From Sceloporus undulatus (Eukaryota > Chordata > Lepidosauria > Squamata > Phrynosomatidae), in NCBI RefSeq assembly GCF_019175285.1, contig NC_056524.1, positions 173,811,563 through 173,875,562 of the forward strand: a stretch of 64,000 nucleotides of DNA, written 5' to 3'. This document shows, in pieces, positions 44,290-59,200 of this stretch (the first letter of the stretch is position 1; each line of letters starts with the position of its first letter). The notes beneath the pieces are model-generated. The model saw only the letters and a program-made list of their open reading frames with translations, did no database searches and was not told the origin of the DNA. Both the position numbers and the translations under genes were made by a program.

Positions 44290-47200
44290 CTATAAAAAGA
44301 AAAAAGAGCCACGTTTGCACATCAAAACTTACATGAATCTAAAATCAATGAATATTTATTAGCTTATAAAAGATAGTTTAGAAATGATAAAACATTTCAT
44401 GATAAATTGCTTCTGATTACTGTCAGACAATGAAGAGATATAACATCCAGCAATATTGCTTCTGCAGATAATCAATACCCTGTAATTAAACTGCATTGGA
44501 ACCACATCATCAATTCAGAGGAGCTTGCTAACAGGGCAGGCATCACATCAAATATGCATTTTATCTCTTTTCTACACACACATTCGAATCACATTCTTTT
44601 AAATATCACCCTCACGTTTCATTTTCAATTGACATTACTTTTGGGGCCTTATCTTTTCAATACACTGCATATATGTGCAAAATGTGACAGACATGAGGAC
44701 TATGTCATATTCTGGATTTCATACTTACCCCATTTGTTTCCAACCAGTACTGGACAGGCAGCGTGCCTTGTACTATAGTCCCCTTCTCCACTTGGAAAAA
44801 GATTATACCAAAAAACAGCTGTACCCTGATAAAATACAAAGCAGTATCAATATTTTAGAGCCAACATGGTGTAGTGGTATGAGTGCTGGACTATGACTCT
44901 AAAAATCAGGTTTCAGTTCTTCACTTGGCCATGGAAACCTACTGAGGTGATTTTGGGTAAGTCACATTCTCTCAGTCCCAGAAACCCCATAATACATTTG
45001 CCTTCAGGTATTCATAAGTGGAAAAAACTTGAAGGTACACAACAACGAATTAATAAGTTACACTAACTGTTACCTTCTGGGGAAAAAATGCAGAGGTAAG
45101 GCATACTAAAGTTGAAACTCTACAGGTAGTGGCCAAGGAGATGTAGCAAAGGGACAGATCATCACTACCTTCTAAGCTTTCCTAAATGCTATGTTAACTT
45201 CATCTCTGCCTGAACACCTCACTGTTTTGACAATGAACTAAAAAACAAACCACACACACACTTGTTGGAGTCCCCAACGCTGCTCAAGTCTGTTCTTTCA
45301 GTATCTCCTTATTTTTCTTTGGATCAAAGTTTGTTGTCATTGAGGCTACAAGATCCCTGTCAACCATTTCATCCAGCACTGAGCCCAGAGTGATCACTTG
45401 CCACTCTGTGTTAAACATGACAGTGACAGATATGTCCTGCATCATAAGCTATGTGTGAAAGGATTTTCATCCTTTTTTACAATTCTGGTTTAATCTAATT
45501 TTAGTGGTGGCATGTCATTCTCCTTCGCTGAAGTACTCTTGCAGTGTTATAATTTACTCTGCACAACCTAATTAAGTAAAACACACAGCATTAAAGACAC
45601 CCTATGACACTTTAGTAACAAGCAACTAAAGGTCATTTTCAAAAATAAAATGAAATCAATTAAAACAAGATGCAGTTCTAATTAACTATGGAGAAGGAAG
45701 ACATGGTCTTCAGACACAGTTCCAAGAGAGATTGTATAGTGGGCTCTTGTTATCCATGGGCTTGCCATCTGCGGAACTGAGCTTCCGCAGACAGCATGAC
45801 CTGTTTTTTTAAATCAAGATGCGTCACACAGCCACGCACACATATTGTGCTGCCATAGTAAACAACAGGACTTGAGGTCCCATATTTTTTGTTATCCATG
45901 GGAGGGGGAGGGGGGCAAGAACAGGGAAAGAAAAGGATGAGTGGTGTTAACCAGACTCAACTTTTGGTAGTTTTCAGGTATTTCTGTCGGCTGAGCAGAT
46001 CTGTGAGTTACTGAAGTCTATTTCATCTTTTTACAACCATATCATTATTTGGAGAACCAGGTAGAAGTGTGTGAAGATGGACTGCCTCCAAATACCTGCA
46101 CCCCATCCCCACATCTAGGCGCTGCAGCAATGTGCATATGTGGACATTCAACTCTATTCACTGGAACGATTTAGAATATTTCACATCAACTTCAATTTAT
46201 GATCAAGCATACTGTACGAAAGTGAAAAGAACACCACAGAAACAAACAGCTAATGTGCACACATTTTACCTACCTTTCTAGGCCAAACACTAGCTCCTAC
46301 TTCTGGAAATACAGTTGCTCCCCCTGCTGACACATCACTCATCTGAAAAGAGAAAGTGTAGCACATATGCTAACCATCTCAAATATCCTATTTTTTTAAA
46401 GTTGATTTCATTGCAATCTTTGCAGGAACCAGTCATTACCATTGACTTGATAAACAGTAAGGCAGATCAGATTTAGAAATAGTTGCTATCTTCACACCAA
46501 ATATATAAAGTGCACCAGTACAGTAATATGATTAACATTATAACCTAGTAGAAGGGGTAATTATAACAGCTCATAAACAACAACATGTCATGGATATGCT
46601 ATCCTCCTTCCCTTTTAGTCTCTCTGTTGTTTCTCATTCTATTGGCTGATAACTTGATATTACAAGAGGGTTGTCCCAGTAAGAGAAAATAACCCTTGTG
46701 CCTGCTATTGTTAAAATTGCTCTCATGTCACCTAAAATTTGCCAAGAGACTGAGTTTCTAAACTGTCTCTGGATATCTGAAATTCGAAGTCCAGAAGTAT
46801 CCTATATGAAAGGCCCCCCCCCCATATGTCATGAATGCATGAAAAATACCTATTTTATACAGGTAATTATCTAGTGTATTTAAAACAAAACAAAACAAAA
46901 ATAGATTGCACGAAGCTCAAGATAGACCTCTACAAACTGGGGTTTACCATGACAAATATGGCTGAATGTTAGCAAGTGTTACATGAAAGATCCTAACTTC
47001 ATAGAAATGCCAATGAGGGCTGACAATGAATAATAATTCATTATTATTCTGGTTTATTATTATTCATTACCATTATGGTAATGAAGCTGATAATGAATAA
47101 TAATGAATGAAATACTGAAGTTGTAGTGGAGGAAAGTGTTCAATGAAACTGCAGCTGCTATGAAAAAGGGAAATCCCACATTGGAAATCAGAAAGGAATG

Positions 47201-50200
47201 CACACTGAAACTGCCAATACCACAAAGCCTTTACACAAATCTTGATACAGCCACATTTAGAATACTAAGTATGGTTCTGGTCACTGCCCCAAAAACAGGA
47301 GAGTACAGAGCTGGAAAAGTTGTATAAAAGGGCAAACCAAAGTTATCAAGAGGTTGGAGCAATTCCATGTGAATGAAAGTTATAATATTCGTACTTTTTT
47401 TTAAGTTTAGCAAAAGTGTTGCTAAGGTGGACGTTTACACAGAGATGCTTAAAATTATGCATGGCATAGGAAAAAATGGAAAGGGAGAAGTTTTCTTTCT
47501 GCTCTTAGATGAAAACTGGAGGTAATTCTGGGGAGATTCAGGATAGGTAAAAGGAAGAATAAATTAAAAGAAGTCCACATGCAGCTCTCCAACCCCCTAT
47601 TTCACTTTGTGGGACCCCCAACTCACTCACAATGTTCTTGGACATTTCTGCTATTTTAATTTTTTTCTAAGTGAAATAAAGACAGGTCAAATAGTCCTTT
47701 AACAAATAAAACCATCACAAAAATATTCCAGAATGTAATACTTTTTCATTTCCCATACACTACAACCCATCAAGCCTAAAAAACAAGGAAACAGATGGGG
47801 GGTGGGGGGAGAGAAAGAAGAGAAAAGAAAAGAAGAGGGGCAAAAAACCCAGCCTGTAATTAGCTGAAAATGCAGGGACTAAGTGTGAAAACTGGTCTTT
47901 GTCCTCAGTGTAGCTGACTACCCCTGACGTGACTTAACATTAAATTAAACTACAGAATTAGATCTTAAAAAGATATAGCAGTGAGCACCAACATTAACAG
48001 CTTTCAAGGAGGAAGAAAAAAATTAAGGGGCCAAAAGGCTATAAATTATTGATGATAATAAAGGCTGTATACCACCAACAGTATGAGAGGCCACATGTCT
48101 CTGGGAAACACAACCAAGAGGATGCTATTGCATTCAGGTGCTGCTTGTGGGTTTCCCACAGGAACCAAGTTGGCCACTGTGGAAAAAAGATCCTAGTGCC
48201 TTTTCACCCTACACAGTTATAGCACTAAGATTCCACTGTTAACTGTTGTGGCAGCACCTTATGGAATTTGCAGTTTAGGAAGAGGCATTTAAAATCCTCA
48301 ACCAAAGAACTGTAGTGCTTTACCAGACTACAAAGCCCAGGATTCTAGCAGATGTAGCCAGGGCAACAGTCAGTGGAATCAAAAAACTCCTGGACAAGAT
48401 AGGCTTCTGGTTGCACCCAAACTATCTTAAAAGAGACACTGCATTTATTTGTTTGTTTTGTCTTTCAATTTTTTAAGGTGTAGCTCATGAAAGAGCATAG
48501 ATTTATTCCCACCAAATGTGTATCAGTTTATTTTTAAACTCTTTTTAAGCTTGTAAGCCAAAGGACAAGAACAGATTTTTTTTACATTGCTACAGTACAT
48601 CAAACACTCTGAAAATCTTTGCAGCTGTAGGTTTGAATACAAATGCTACAAATGCATATACACATACACCTGAAATTCTATGATGCTATACAAAACAGCA
48701 TTATATTAAAAATCCATTGTACTTTTCAAGAATTCCAGTTGTCTCCTCAGCTCAAAGACCACTGAAAATACCATTTACAATCAAAGCATCTTACTTACAT
48801 AGAATAACCATGTAGCAATTCTGTTGCCTGTACCCAGTTCTTTAAAGGCATCTGGTTCATCTTTCTGTGTTCAAAAACAAACATGGTTTTATTGTAAAAG
48901 TTAAACAACACTGGCACATGAGCCCTAGTATTAAGATATTTGTAAGCAAACTTCTTCAGTTAAAGGAAAAGGAATTTAGTAGAAAAAAATCAAGCACTGA
49001 ATTTGAAATGATAGGAATCCATTTACAAATTGCTAAACACACAAGGCATGCTTTTGTGGTCCTGGGGACTGCCCAAACATTTCTTATTTAGCATAAATTC
49101 TAATGTGATATTATATCTGTTTATATGTGCCATCTATCAGAATGTTGCCACAGCTGAAAGACCCTCATTCTGAATGCTTGAAGGAAATGAGATCAGGGAT
49201 CTCTCTATTCACTTGGTATTTTGTCCCATCTCTGCAATACTTTGCAAGATTTGGTCTTGTCTGCAAAATTGGTTCTGCAATTATTTTTTAATTCTCTACT
49301 TTTAATTAACTTGATTACTTTGATTTAAGCTGCCAATTGGATATATGGAATATATGGAATGAGTTAACTGGAATTAAATATGGACGTTGCATAGATTATT
49401 GTTGATTTAAAGTCTGAAGAAGATATTTCTACCCAATGACTGGCTGGTATACTAGTGACCCTACAGAAAGTAGTACAGCAGTAGCAGTATTTCTTAGGCA
49501 GACTATGAATAGCTGGAAGTGATCAGAATCAATGGCGTCAGTAGAGGTGTGCAGGGGATGAGGACTGTACCAGGTGACACCCTAAGGTGGGGTGACACCA
49601 GTGCTCCTCAAACATATGCCTTTTGGCAGAAATGGGCTGTGATGTTTGCCTGTGTCTCTTTAAAATGTTGAAGAGATGGGGTGAGGCTCAGTGGAAGGAA
49701 AAAGGAGAGGCCCTTGATTTTTTAAAATTAATTTTAAAATCTTATTTTACCAAATTTTAATTCCAACCACATGAAACTGTGTATACATAAATGCATTTAG
49801 GCTGGACGTGTGATACTGTAATTCAAATATATAATTTTAATTTTGCTAGTTGTTGATGTCACAACTATTATTCTTACATTCAGTGATATACAGGAATTAC
49901 GATTAATGAGTAACATTAATACAAAAAATTACTAAGGATTCTGCAAGGTGTGGGATGGGAGGAGGTCAATGGAGGTGTGTGACACCATGAATTACTGTAT
50001 TGGGTGATGCCAACCCTAGTGATGCCACTGATGATACAAGAACAAGACATGGTTCTTCAACACAAATCCTCTTTTTCCACAGAACAAGCTTCTAATGCTC
50101 AAGAGTTCTCTTGAAATACTTTCTCTTAAACCTAAAAATTATTCAAAGAGAACCAGGCAAGAAGCAACTGTATCCTGAACATGTAGAATTTATGCCAGCT

Positions 50201-53200
50201 AAACATTTAAAATACAGCCAAACATTTAAAATTGGCAGCTTGAACTATCTATGCCAAAGAAAACAAGACTTTCTCCATCCTTACAATTAGAGCAGAACCT
50301 TTCCCATACTGATCAACTCTAATTACTTTCACATGTACATTCCTTGTAAGTCTTTAGTGCTTCTTTCCACAAGATGCCACTGAATACTTCACTGTCCTCC
50401 AGTCCATTTCCAAGCCCAGTTTCAAAGTGCTGGTTTCAATATTTAAAACTCTAAATGCCTTGACACTAGGTCAACTCAAGGATTGCCTCTTCCCAAATAT
50501 ACCTATCCAAATCTTAAAGTCATTTAACCTTTTGATTTAAATTTCCTTAGTGCTCCATAGATCTTGTAATTATTTTTTTTAGAGTTCTCAGATTTCAGAT
50601 GTTTCTGATGCTGTTTTAAATTATGCTGTTCTTAAATTTTATAGTTTTATCCTATGCATTAGTTCTTTTTTCTTGCAAAATGTAACAAGGACCTTTGTTA
50701 GTGGGCCACATACCAATGTCAGTAAACAAACAGAGCAATATTACTTTGACAAACAGTTGTCCTTTAAGTAGATATCTTGGGAAAAATGCCCACTTAACAT
50801 GGTGGGACTTAATGCATAAACATGCATAGGGTATGGCTGTAAAAGTATTCTTTCAGAAATTAAAATCATGCACACAAACAGACTATTAATTTGCAATGTT
50901 TGCAAGATTTTTAGAGGAGGAAAGTAAAGATTTTATTGTGTGTTATGGCAAGAATTTTAAACTACTATATGGATTACCTGGTTCAAAGAAAAATGTTAAT
51001 TGAAGGAGTTACTTAACACACACGTGCCCCATAAACCACCATCTGAATTTCTTGGCCTTACCTGCAGCCTTGAAATAAAATGGATTAAAATAAAATAGAC
51101 CAGATAGAGAAAATAAAAGCAAGCAGACTTTGTGAGATAGCAATGTCTTCAAGTAATTTAAGATTATTCTGCTCCTAAATACTGTACAACTTAAAACCGA
51201 GGTGTAACATTTTATTGTTTCACTGATCTCGACTACAAAATTACTGAGGCCTGACCTACCACCTTTGCATCAAAAACATAAAACAGCTACAGTACACATA
51301 TTACTTATGTTATGATGTATGGTCATTCTACCATCACTTAAAAAGCACCAGATCCTTTTCCCCAACTCAGTTTTGAGGCACCCTTAATCCTTCCCCTCCT
51401 CCCCCCACTTTGTCGGCCTCTTTATATATTTTTGATATTATTTCTTGTTATTCTCTCTTTTTCATTATTCAGATGGTGGTTTAGAAGACTTTATTCATTC
51501 AAAAAGATTAGACAACTTGACAAGTCTGAATTTCACACGGACAGTAAACATTATGCCACAGGCTAAAAAAAAGCCTAGGCTTTGGAAGATTTTTTCCCAC
51601 ACATCTCTTTACTTGCCCGAGCAAAGTCATAGTGGGGCTCATATTGTCCTCCCACTCCATAATTTGCTACCTGGAAAAAAGAAATATAGTACATGTGAAG
51701 CAAAAAGGCAAAGCAGATTGAGACTTACCCTTCCAAAATCAAAATGAGGCTCGTACTGGCCTCCTACGCCATAGTTGGCTACCTACGGCAGAAGAAGCAC
51801 AAATATCCAATAAACTACCCACGAGGCAAGAAGAAGTATCTCCTTCTCTTCATATCTACAGTGGACCCCCCCCCCCAAAGAGACAGCAGAATTAACTAAA
51901 TCTTCATATGTTATCATCTTCTCTAGTGAAATACTAGATTTGAGTCTAATATTGCCAATAATTCCCAGGTTTAACAAATGGTCTAAACACAGAATTCTAG
52001 TTGGCCTTATACTGGCAAAGTTAAACTATGCATACACCTAATATGACAAACTCACTTATTCCACTTTTTACTATTTAACTTCATTTTATTAACTCCATCC
52101 TCAGTTGCAAACTTTGCATTGTAATTTCTTTTCACAAGCCTTTAACTACAATGTTAAGCGCTGGCACCAACTGCATCCCACATACAAGCACCTATAAGGT
52201 GAGTTCTGGTATAGACTGGTTTTGTCTTTATTTTAATTAACCTCAACCAAGGGAGAGACATTTTAGAGCATGCAGCCAAGATGTAGGTATGTGAGTAACT
52301 CTTTTTCCGGCTGCCATACTCCCTATGAGGTTCCAAAAAGCAACCAGGGCTAAATAAGCCTGCACATTCCTGCCCTAAACTCTTTCCTCCTGGTGGATTT
52401 TCATATTTAAAAATAGCATCAAAGCTCAGTTACATGTCTGCTGCAGCATACAATTAACTTTTGGTTGCCCTGTCTTTGAGATGTTAACTGTCATGTCACA
52501 TCTGTTAAAAAGCAAGACTGATGTCGATTTAAACTGAGACTCCTGCAATTTTCTTTGAAGTGAGAAACAGATTTTTTTTTAGAATAAAAATTAAATCGCT
52601 TTGAAATTAGTTTTATGTGTCCATGATAGCAGGATTCTCAATAATCAAAAAGTGTGGGGAAAATATTCAAAAATATATTCAAAACATATTCTCAGAATGA
52701 AGTTGGCATGGATGGTCACATCTTTGTATTTATATTTATTAGCTTACTTGCAGTTCCTCTGCTGTGGAAACGTCCAGTCCTGTTAGATCCTGTATTCTTG
52801 CATTAATCCGTGCCACTACAGGATGTTCGTATCCAGACAGCCAGGCACTAAGCATGAAATGAAATGTTATTCCTGATCTGAGAAGCTATATATCAAGACT
52901 AGTAAGAAACCATTTATAACTATGTGAAAACAGTCTATAGGCAAATATTTAGCCTAAATGATAACTGACAGTTTGATAACTTATAATTAACACTTTTAAC
53001 TCTTTGGCAACAATGCTGAATTTGTTCAAAGCAAAGCAATTTCCTTTAACTGGTGCACATCCATAGTTAAGTGGTGCAATAACTTTGTGAACTAAAGTCC
53101 ACATAGAGAACATTATACACATGCAGCATTGCAATAGTACATAGTGCTTCTTTTTGGACCAGGCCTAAGTGCAAATAGTTGCTGTAATACAGTGCGCCTG

Positions 53201-56200
53201 TGTCATACACGGGCATGCCATACACGGCTTTCAGCTTACGCTAAAGCCGCACACTGGAACACCACGCCGCACCACATGCACAAATCCCATGGGGATCGAG
53301 TATACATGGTACTTCCCTTATCCAGGGGGGTCCAAAACGGATCTCCACGTAAGGGAAGAGCCGACTGTATTATACTGCTGCACTAATTATATACAAATAA
53401 TTGTATACAATTGCAATAGCAATTTTCTGCATGGGATTTCTGGCACAGTCCTGGGGAAAAGTGTGAGTGAGCTGAAGTTAAGGTCATACTGGGGGAAATG
53501 TGTTGGCTGTTACTTTAGGGCATGTTGGAGAATTATAGCACTATACAATTACAGTATGATGGTTCCTCTTTAACTGCTATGGCTCCGTGTTAGGGAATTC
53601 TGGGGTTTGTAGTCTGGTGAGCCATTAGAATGCCAAGTAAACATCCCTCAAATACAAACCCCAAAACTCTACAGGCTGGAACCAGTTAAAGTGGAATCAT
53701 AGTGCTATTATTGTATTGTGTGAAAGTGCCCAAGTAAACAAGCCATTTTTACCATTACAATTATGCCTGAAAGAGGAATATCATTTATTTATTTTCATCT
53801 CTAGTTTTCCTCTTAATTCTCACTCCTCCAGTCAAAGCAACAAGCTGGCTCCATTGTCTTTCTTATACATATCACAGGTGTGTACTTGAACCCAGATACA
53901 TATATTAATCTGTGAAAATAAGATTTTCTCAGCACCCCCTTTTCAGCACTAAATAGTTGGAAAGAACAACTGTTGTGGAAAAGGCTGTTACAAAGCAGTA
54001 CAAAAGATTACAGCTATCTCCAAAAGAATAAACCAAATGAATGTTTTATTTTATGTTAATTTCAGTAGCTAATGACTCTTAACAAGCATAAGAAAAGGCT
54101 TTCTTGCTTTCTTTTTCTACATAGATACACATATCTGGATGTAGTCTCTGTATATAATATATTACTAGTTATACAGTACTCGGATTTTACAAAGCTCACA
54201 GTGGCCTTTTAACAAGCTTACAGTTCACTCACAAGATGAAAAAATTGAATTTTCAGTGTTTTAAAAAGCCACTCCCTTGTTAAAGTGTCCAGAAATAGGA
54301 TCAGTTTAAATGGATGAGTGTGTGTGTGTGTGTGTGTGACATGATAATTATTCCACACCTGAAATTGAAATGGCTATAAACAGTTTGTCTCTTTCCTGGC
54401 CATGCTCTTATATTTTCTAACACAAGGACATTATGAAGGTGTTTATCCTATAGCTACATTTTTCCATTCCAATTTGCATTTTCTACCACTCCCCATATGT
54501 ACTCTATATGCACAACCTTATGCTTCATGCTTCTGTTTCAATGATAAGATTGCTACTCTCCCACAAAAAGCTGTAATACTTCACAAGTAGCTTTTCTGTG
54601 GCATGGAGCAGCTGAATCTGCCAGATTTAAATTTGCTGTGTAGCAATTAAAAACACAGGGGGGGTTGTCTGCTATGTGGTGGCAACCACTTTTTGTTGTT
54701 CAAAATGTTAATTCTGCCTTATAGCCTGCATTTTCAGCAATGTTAACAACCAAGAGTCATATGTAAACATGAAATAATTAGAAGTATTCAAATTTAGCCA
54801 ACACAATACTTGAACTTCATTAATAGCCACAAATCCCATGGAGAAACTTATTTGCTTGAAGCCACATTGTCCTTACTACTCTAGCAGATTTATTGTCCTC
54901 CTTTTAAAAGGATCACAATAAATCACTAATCAAAAGAAGTGAAATGAGACACAACACAGGTTACAGAATCTCAAAGAGTATGGAGAATATACACTTGAAT
55001 GTATGACTATGATTAGGATGTCTGTAAAGAGTGAAGTTAAGAAATGAATTCTCAGGTTTAGAGCAGTTTCTAATGTAAGAGGCAAAGCAAAGAGAAAATG
55101 TCTTCCGATAAAAAAGAGGCCAATAAAGTTAAAGAAACTAGGGACACATGAAGCAGCAGATTATATTTTTAAAAAAGGAATTAAGATTATAGCAAGCAAA
55201 GTTAGTTTTACTGAGCGAAATCCAGCTGTTAGTCCCTCTACACCAACTGAAGCTATGGGGCTTACGTGTTTATTAGTTGGGATCTAGTCTACAAAGACCT
55301 ACAAACTCTATACACTTGATACCTAATCTGTACCAGATTGATCTATCATGGTCACAAATTGACAGATTCTAGAAAAGTAATCTACAGCATTTTGTAAAAT
55401 ATGGGCATGTTAATTCTCTACACTACATACACTGTATTACTGGAAACAAAACAGCCAAATGTTAATTCATATCTTACATCACATGGTGGTGCAGTGGTTA
55501 AATGCTGGTCCTGCAGCCACAACATTGTGAGTTTGATCCTAGAGGAGGCTCCAAGGTTGACTCAGCATTCCATCCTTTCGTAGGTCAGTAAAATGAGTAC
55601 CCAGCTTGTTGGGGGCAATTGGCTTACAGATTGTAAACCACTTAGAGAATGCGGAGTTCACTGATAAGCGGTACAGAAATGTACATGCTATAAATCATCC
55701 TGAGCATTCTTCTAATAGATAGATTATCACCTGTCTTTTTCTCCCGAGTGGGCATGGGCTTAAAGTATTTTAAAATGGATGTTATCGCATGCCTCCATGC
55801 CCAGCTCGGAGGCATCATGTACCCGATCTGGACTTCTCCCGAAGTTGTGCAATAACATCCATTTTTAAACACTTTAAGCCCATACCCATCCTGGGAGAAA
55901 AAGGTGCCTGATAATCTCCATACAGAAATAAGTAAAAGTAACTATAGTCCTCTAATGCAGCAGCTGGTGCCCTATGTTTCCATCTTTCTTCCTAACCTAC
56001 AGCATTATGTGTAAAATGTTTCTGACTGGAAAGTTCATTCAATGTCTAATTCATTCAATGCCTTCTTTCATTTCATGCCAGTCAACACAGGTCCATCAAT
56101 TTTATATCTATCAGCGAGAGAAAGGTGGCGAGTAGGGGGAAAGGATATATTATCCAATGGAGAAGGAGTTGCCCACCCCCTCTTCCTTTCTCAGGAAGTC

Positions 56201-59200
56201 CACTTGTCAACACGTTCCATATCACCTCAGTGTCATATTGAAGCAAAAATAATACCGCACTGTCTCCCTGTCATTTATGAAACATGCTCTCTGAATTCTC
56301 CACTGTTCTGCTTACTACTGTTAACAACTTTATGAATTTTCAGACTAAATATTTAAAGTCAAATGTCAGAAGTGTAACAATATTTGTGAAGTTGCTACCT
56401 TCTGAAATAAATCAATGCTCAAGTAAGATACTTTCTCCTCTGCTGTAATAATCAATATTCATTTTCATCCATTAAAAGGGACCACATGTTTCTACTAAAC
56501 TACATGATTAAAGAAGGGTTCCTGTAATTTTTAAATCACTGTATCTTCAACAGATTTGCACAAGGGAGAGTCTCTCCCATGATCTAAAAGTTCTTTTGAT
56601 CAAAGGAACATTCTTCCATGATCTAAAAAAAAGTTCCTTCAGGAGTTTTTTCTAGAGAGGATATTGTACTGTAGAGTCTTACAAACATACTTCATTGGCA
56701 GCAGCTTCATGAAAGTTGTGCTAGACTCGTCAAATTATTATGGCACTGCGTATGGCTTGGCTCAGAATTTGGCTTCCCACCGCTGGCTAAATGCCATCTT
56801 GAACAGCCTGCCACGTACTTCAGCATGAACAGTAGCCTCCTCATAAGCAGAGGCATGCCATAATGCAGAAATGTGTTGGCTAGGAAAGAGTGCTTGGAAT
56901 GTGTGGGAGAAGGAAGTAGGCTACTCTTAAAAATGCAAGAGGTGGTATTTTTGGTTGCCAGTAAGAGTGGTTCAGTCAGAAATGAAGAAATCATTCTAGC
57001 ATCCTTGAGAGTAGCCAAAAAGCTATTTTCCTGCCAATAACAGTCTCCAGTTTTGTAAATACTAACTTCTTAATACTGATGTTCATTTGCTTATTTTATG
57101 TTGACAGAGCTATGTTAAAAATGATGAAATGTTTAAACTGAATAGTCAAAATGCATATCCCACATAATTTGACTTTCTCATATGCTACCAGCCTGACTTC
57201 ATGCTTCTGATAGCAAGCCAGATGAAGCATGATAAGCAATGAGCAGGGGATGGGCTGCAGCTATGGGTTGTCACACCTTTTCAGTAGCTGGCAGAGACTG
57301 GCAGCTGAAAAAAATAAATTAATGAAGTGTTGATAAACTGCTTTTGTATTAGTTCCTGATGCTAAAAAAGAAAAATAAGTTGCCCATATGGATGATCACA
57401 GCTCACCAGCTGACTACAAAAGGAAGCCAGATTGCATATATTTTTTCATTGATTTATTCAGCTTGCTCAAGTGTGGATTTGAAAGTAACAAACTGGGCAG
57501 CATGTCTCTCCTTAAATCCATTTCACAACACAGTCCAAGACTTAAGAACTTGTCTTTGTATCATTTAAAGGTTGATCTTTACCCCCAAAATAGTATGCTT
57601 GACCCTTGTCTTAAAGTGTTGGTGTAGAGTGCTACTGTCTACAAGACCACAGAAACAGGAAGCACTCATTTCCTCCAAACAACTGTTTCCCAGACTTTGC
57701 CGCTGACTTTATTGAAGTTGAAGTATAAAGCCTGACCACAACTTCCCACCTACTGAGCAGCAGCCACTGGGAGTAACAGGGGTCTGTTCCCTTGTTGATC
57801 AGGATGCAACAGGCTGATGTTTCCAAACACTCCTCCCATGAATGCAACAATCAGAAGCAGAATCCCTGTCACAATTTTTCCTTGCACTGGAGACAGCTGG
57901 AGGGAGGGGGTTGGAAACATCAATGTGCTGCATCCCAATCAAAAGGAGAACAGCTCCCTGTCACTTGCAGTGGTTGCTGCATGGTAAGGAAGGATGGGGC
58001 AGGGGTGAGGGCATTTACAATCACTGAATACACAGGAAGAATGAATACATATCAGTTATGAATGCCTAACCCTAGATTATGTACTCGTAAGTGCGATTGT
58101 GAATTCCAGCCAATTCTTTTTAATAGCAGTAAGTGCAGTTAATTGAAATAGCCCCCTAAAGTGATCAGCAACATTCTTTCCATAAACAAACACATCTAAT
58201 CACCAAACAGATTTTTTAAAAGAGAAAAAGCAACTGATATATTTAGTCCACTAAGCATTTTAAAACAGACTCTGAACTAGGGATCTCAAGCTGCTAGTAT
58301 CACAGAACCTCCTTCCTGTTTATACATGCCTCCTAGGAAGTGTTTAAAATTAACATGGGTATGATGACACAGCAAGAGAAGTAAGCAAGTGATATAGTGC
58401 ATAGGTCAATATGTTAGTTGGACTAGAATCATGCATAACAGGGAATAAGGTGCATCTACCGAACTACTTAGAAGTGCTTAATTCCCATGGATTTCAATGG
58501 GAAAGAATTAAGCCCATGCTTGCAGTGCTAAATTTTGATTAGGTCTTACCCATGGAGTTTACATTCGAGGATTTCCCCTTTTAAGCATTCCAAAGTTTCA
58601 GTGCAGCAGATGTTAGTACTCTGTTTCAAGACTACACCTTTTCTTCTAATTTGCTGAAGAGGAAAAATATGCACAGAATCCCACAGCAAGTGTGATGCAA
58701 GCATTACAAAGAGAAATTTGAAAGTTGCTTAGACGTACGAATGACCCCTTACCTCTTAGAGACTCTGTAATGTGCTGTGGTCAGTTTTCCAGTCTGAGGA
58801 TCATGCACAGTAGCTCGGCTCAGCTACAAAAAGAGAAAGGACATGGGCTTACTCTAGTAGCAAGCTTCTGGGCCAAGCCACAGGCAATTAAAAGGGTTCT
58901 GATTGGTCTGGATATTATGTAATGCTCAGATCAGAAAGTATGTTTAAAAAGCACCACAGTAGCTACTGCTACTGCTTTTCCCCAATTCAACTCTCAAATT
59001 GGTTCATTAAATTTGCTTTGATTGTCCTTTCACTTTTTCTCCCCCCCAAATGGAAAGGTTTGTGAGCCACTTGTGTGCAGAGTTCCACAGAAAACTTCTC
59101 AGTATCCAGAAGTTCAATGTTCTTTCCTTGTTGCATTTTTAAAAATTCTACATCTACATTCAAATGCCAGTGGGACTTTTTTTTAAAAAACAGTAACATG

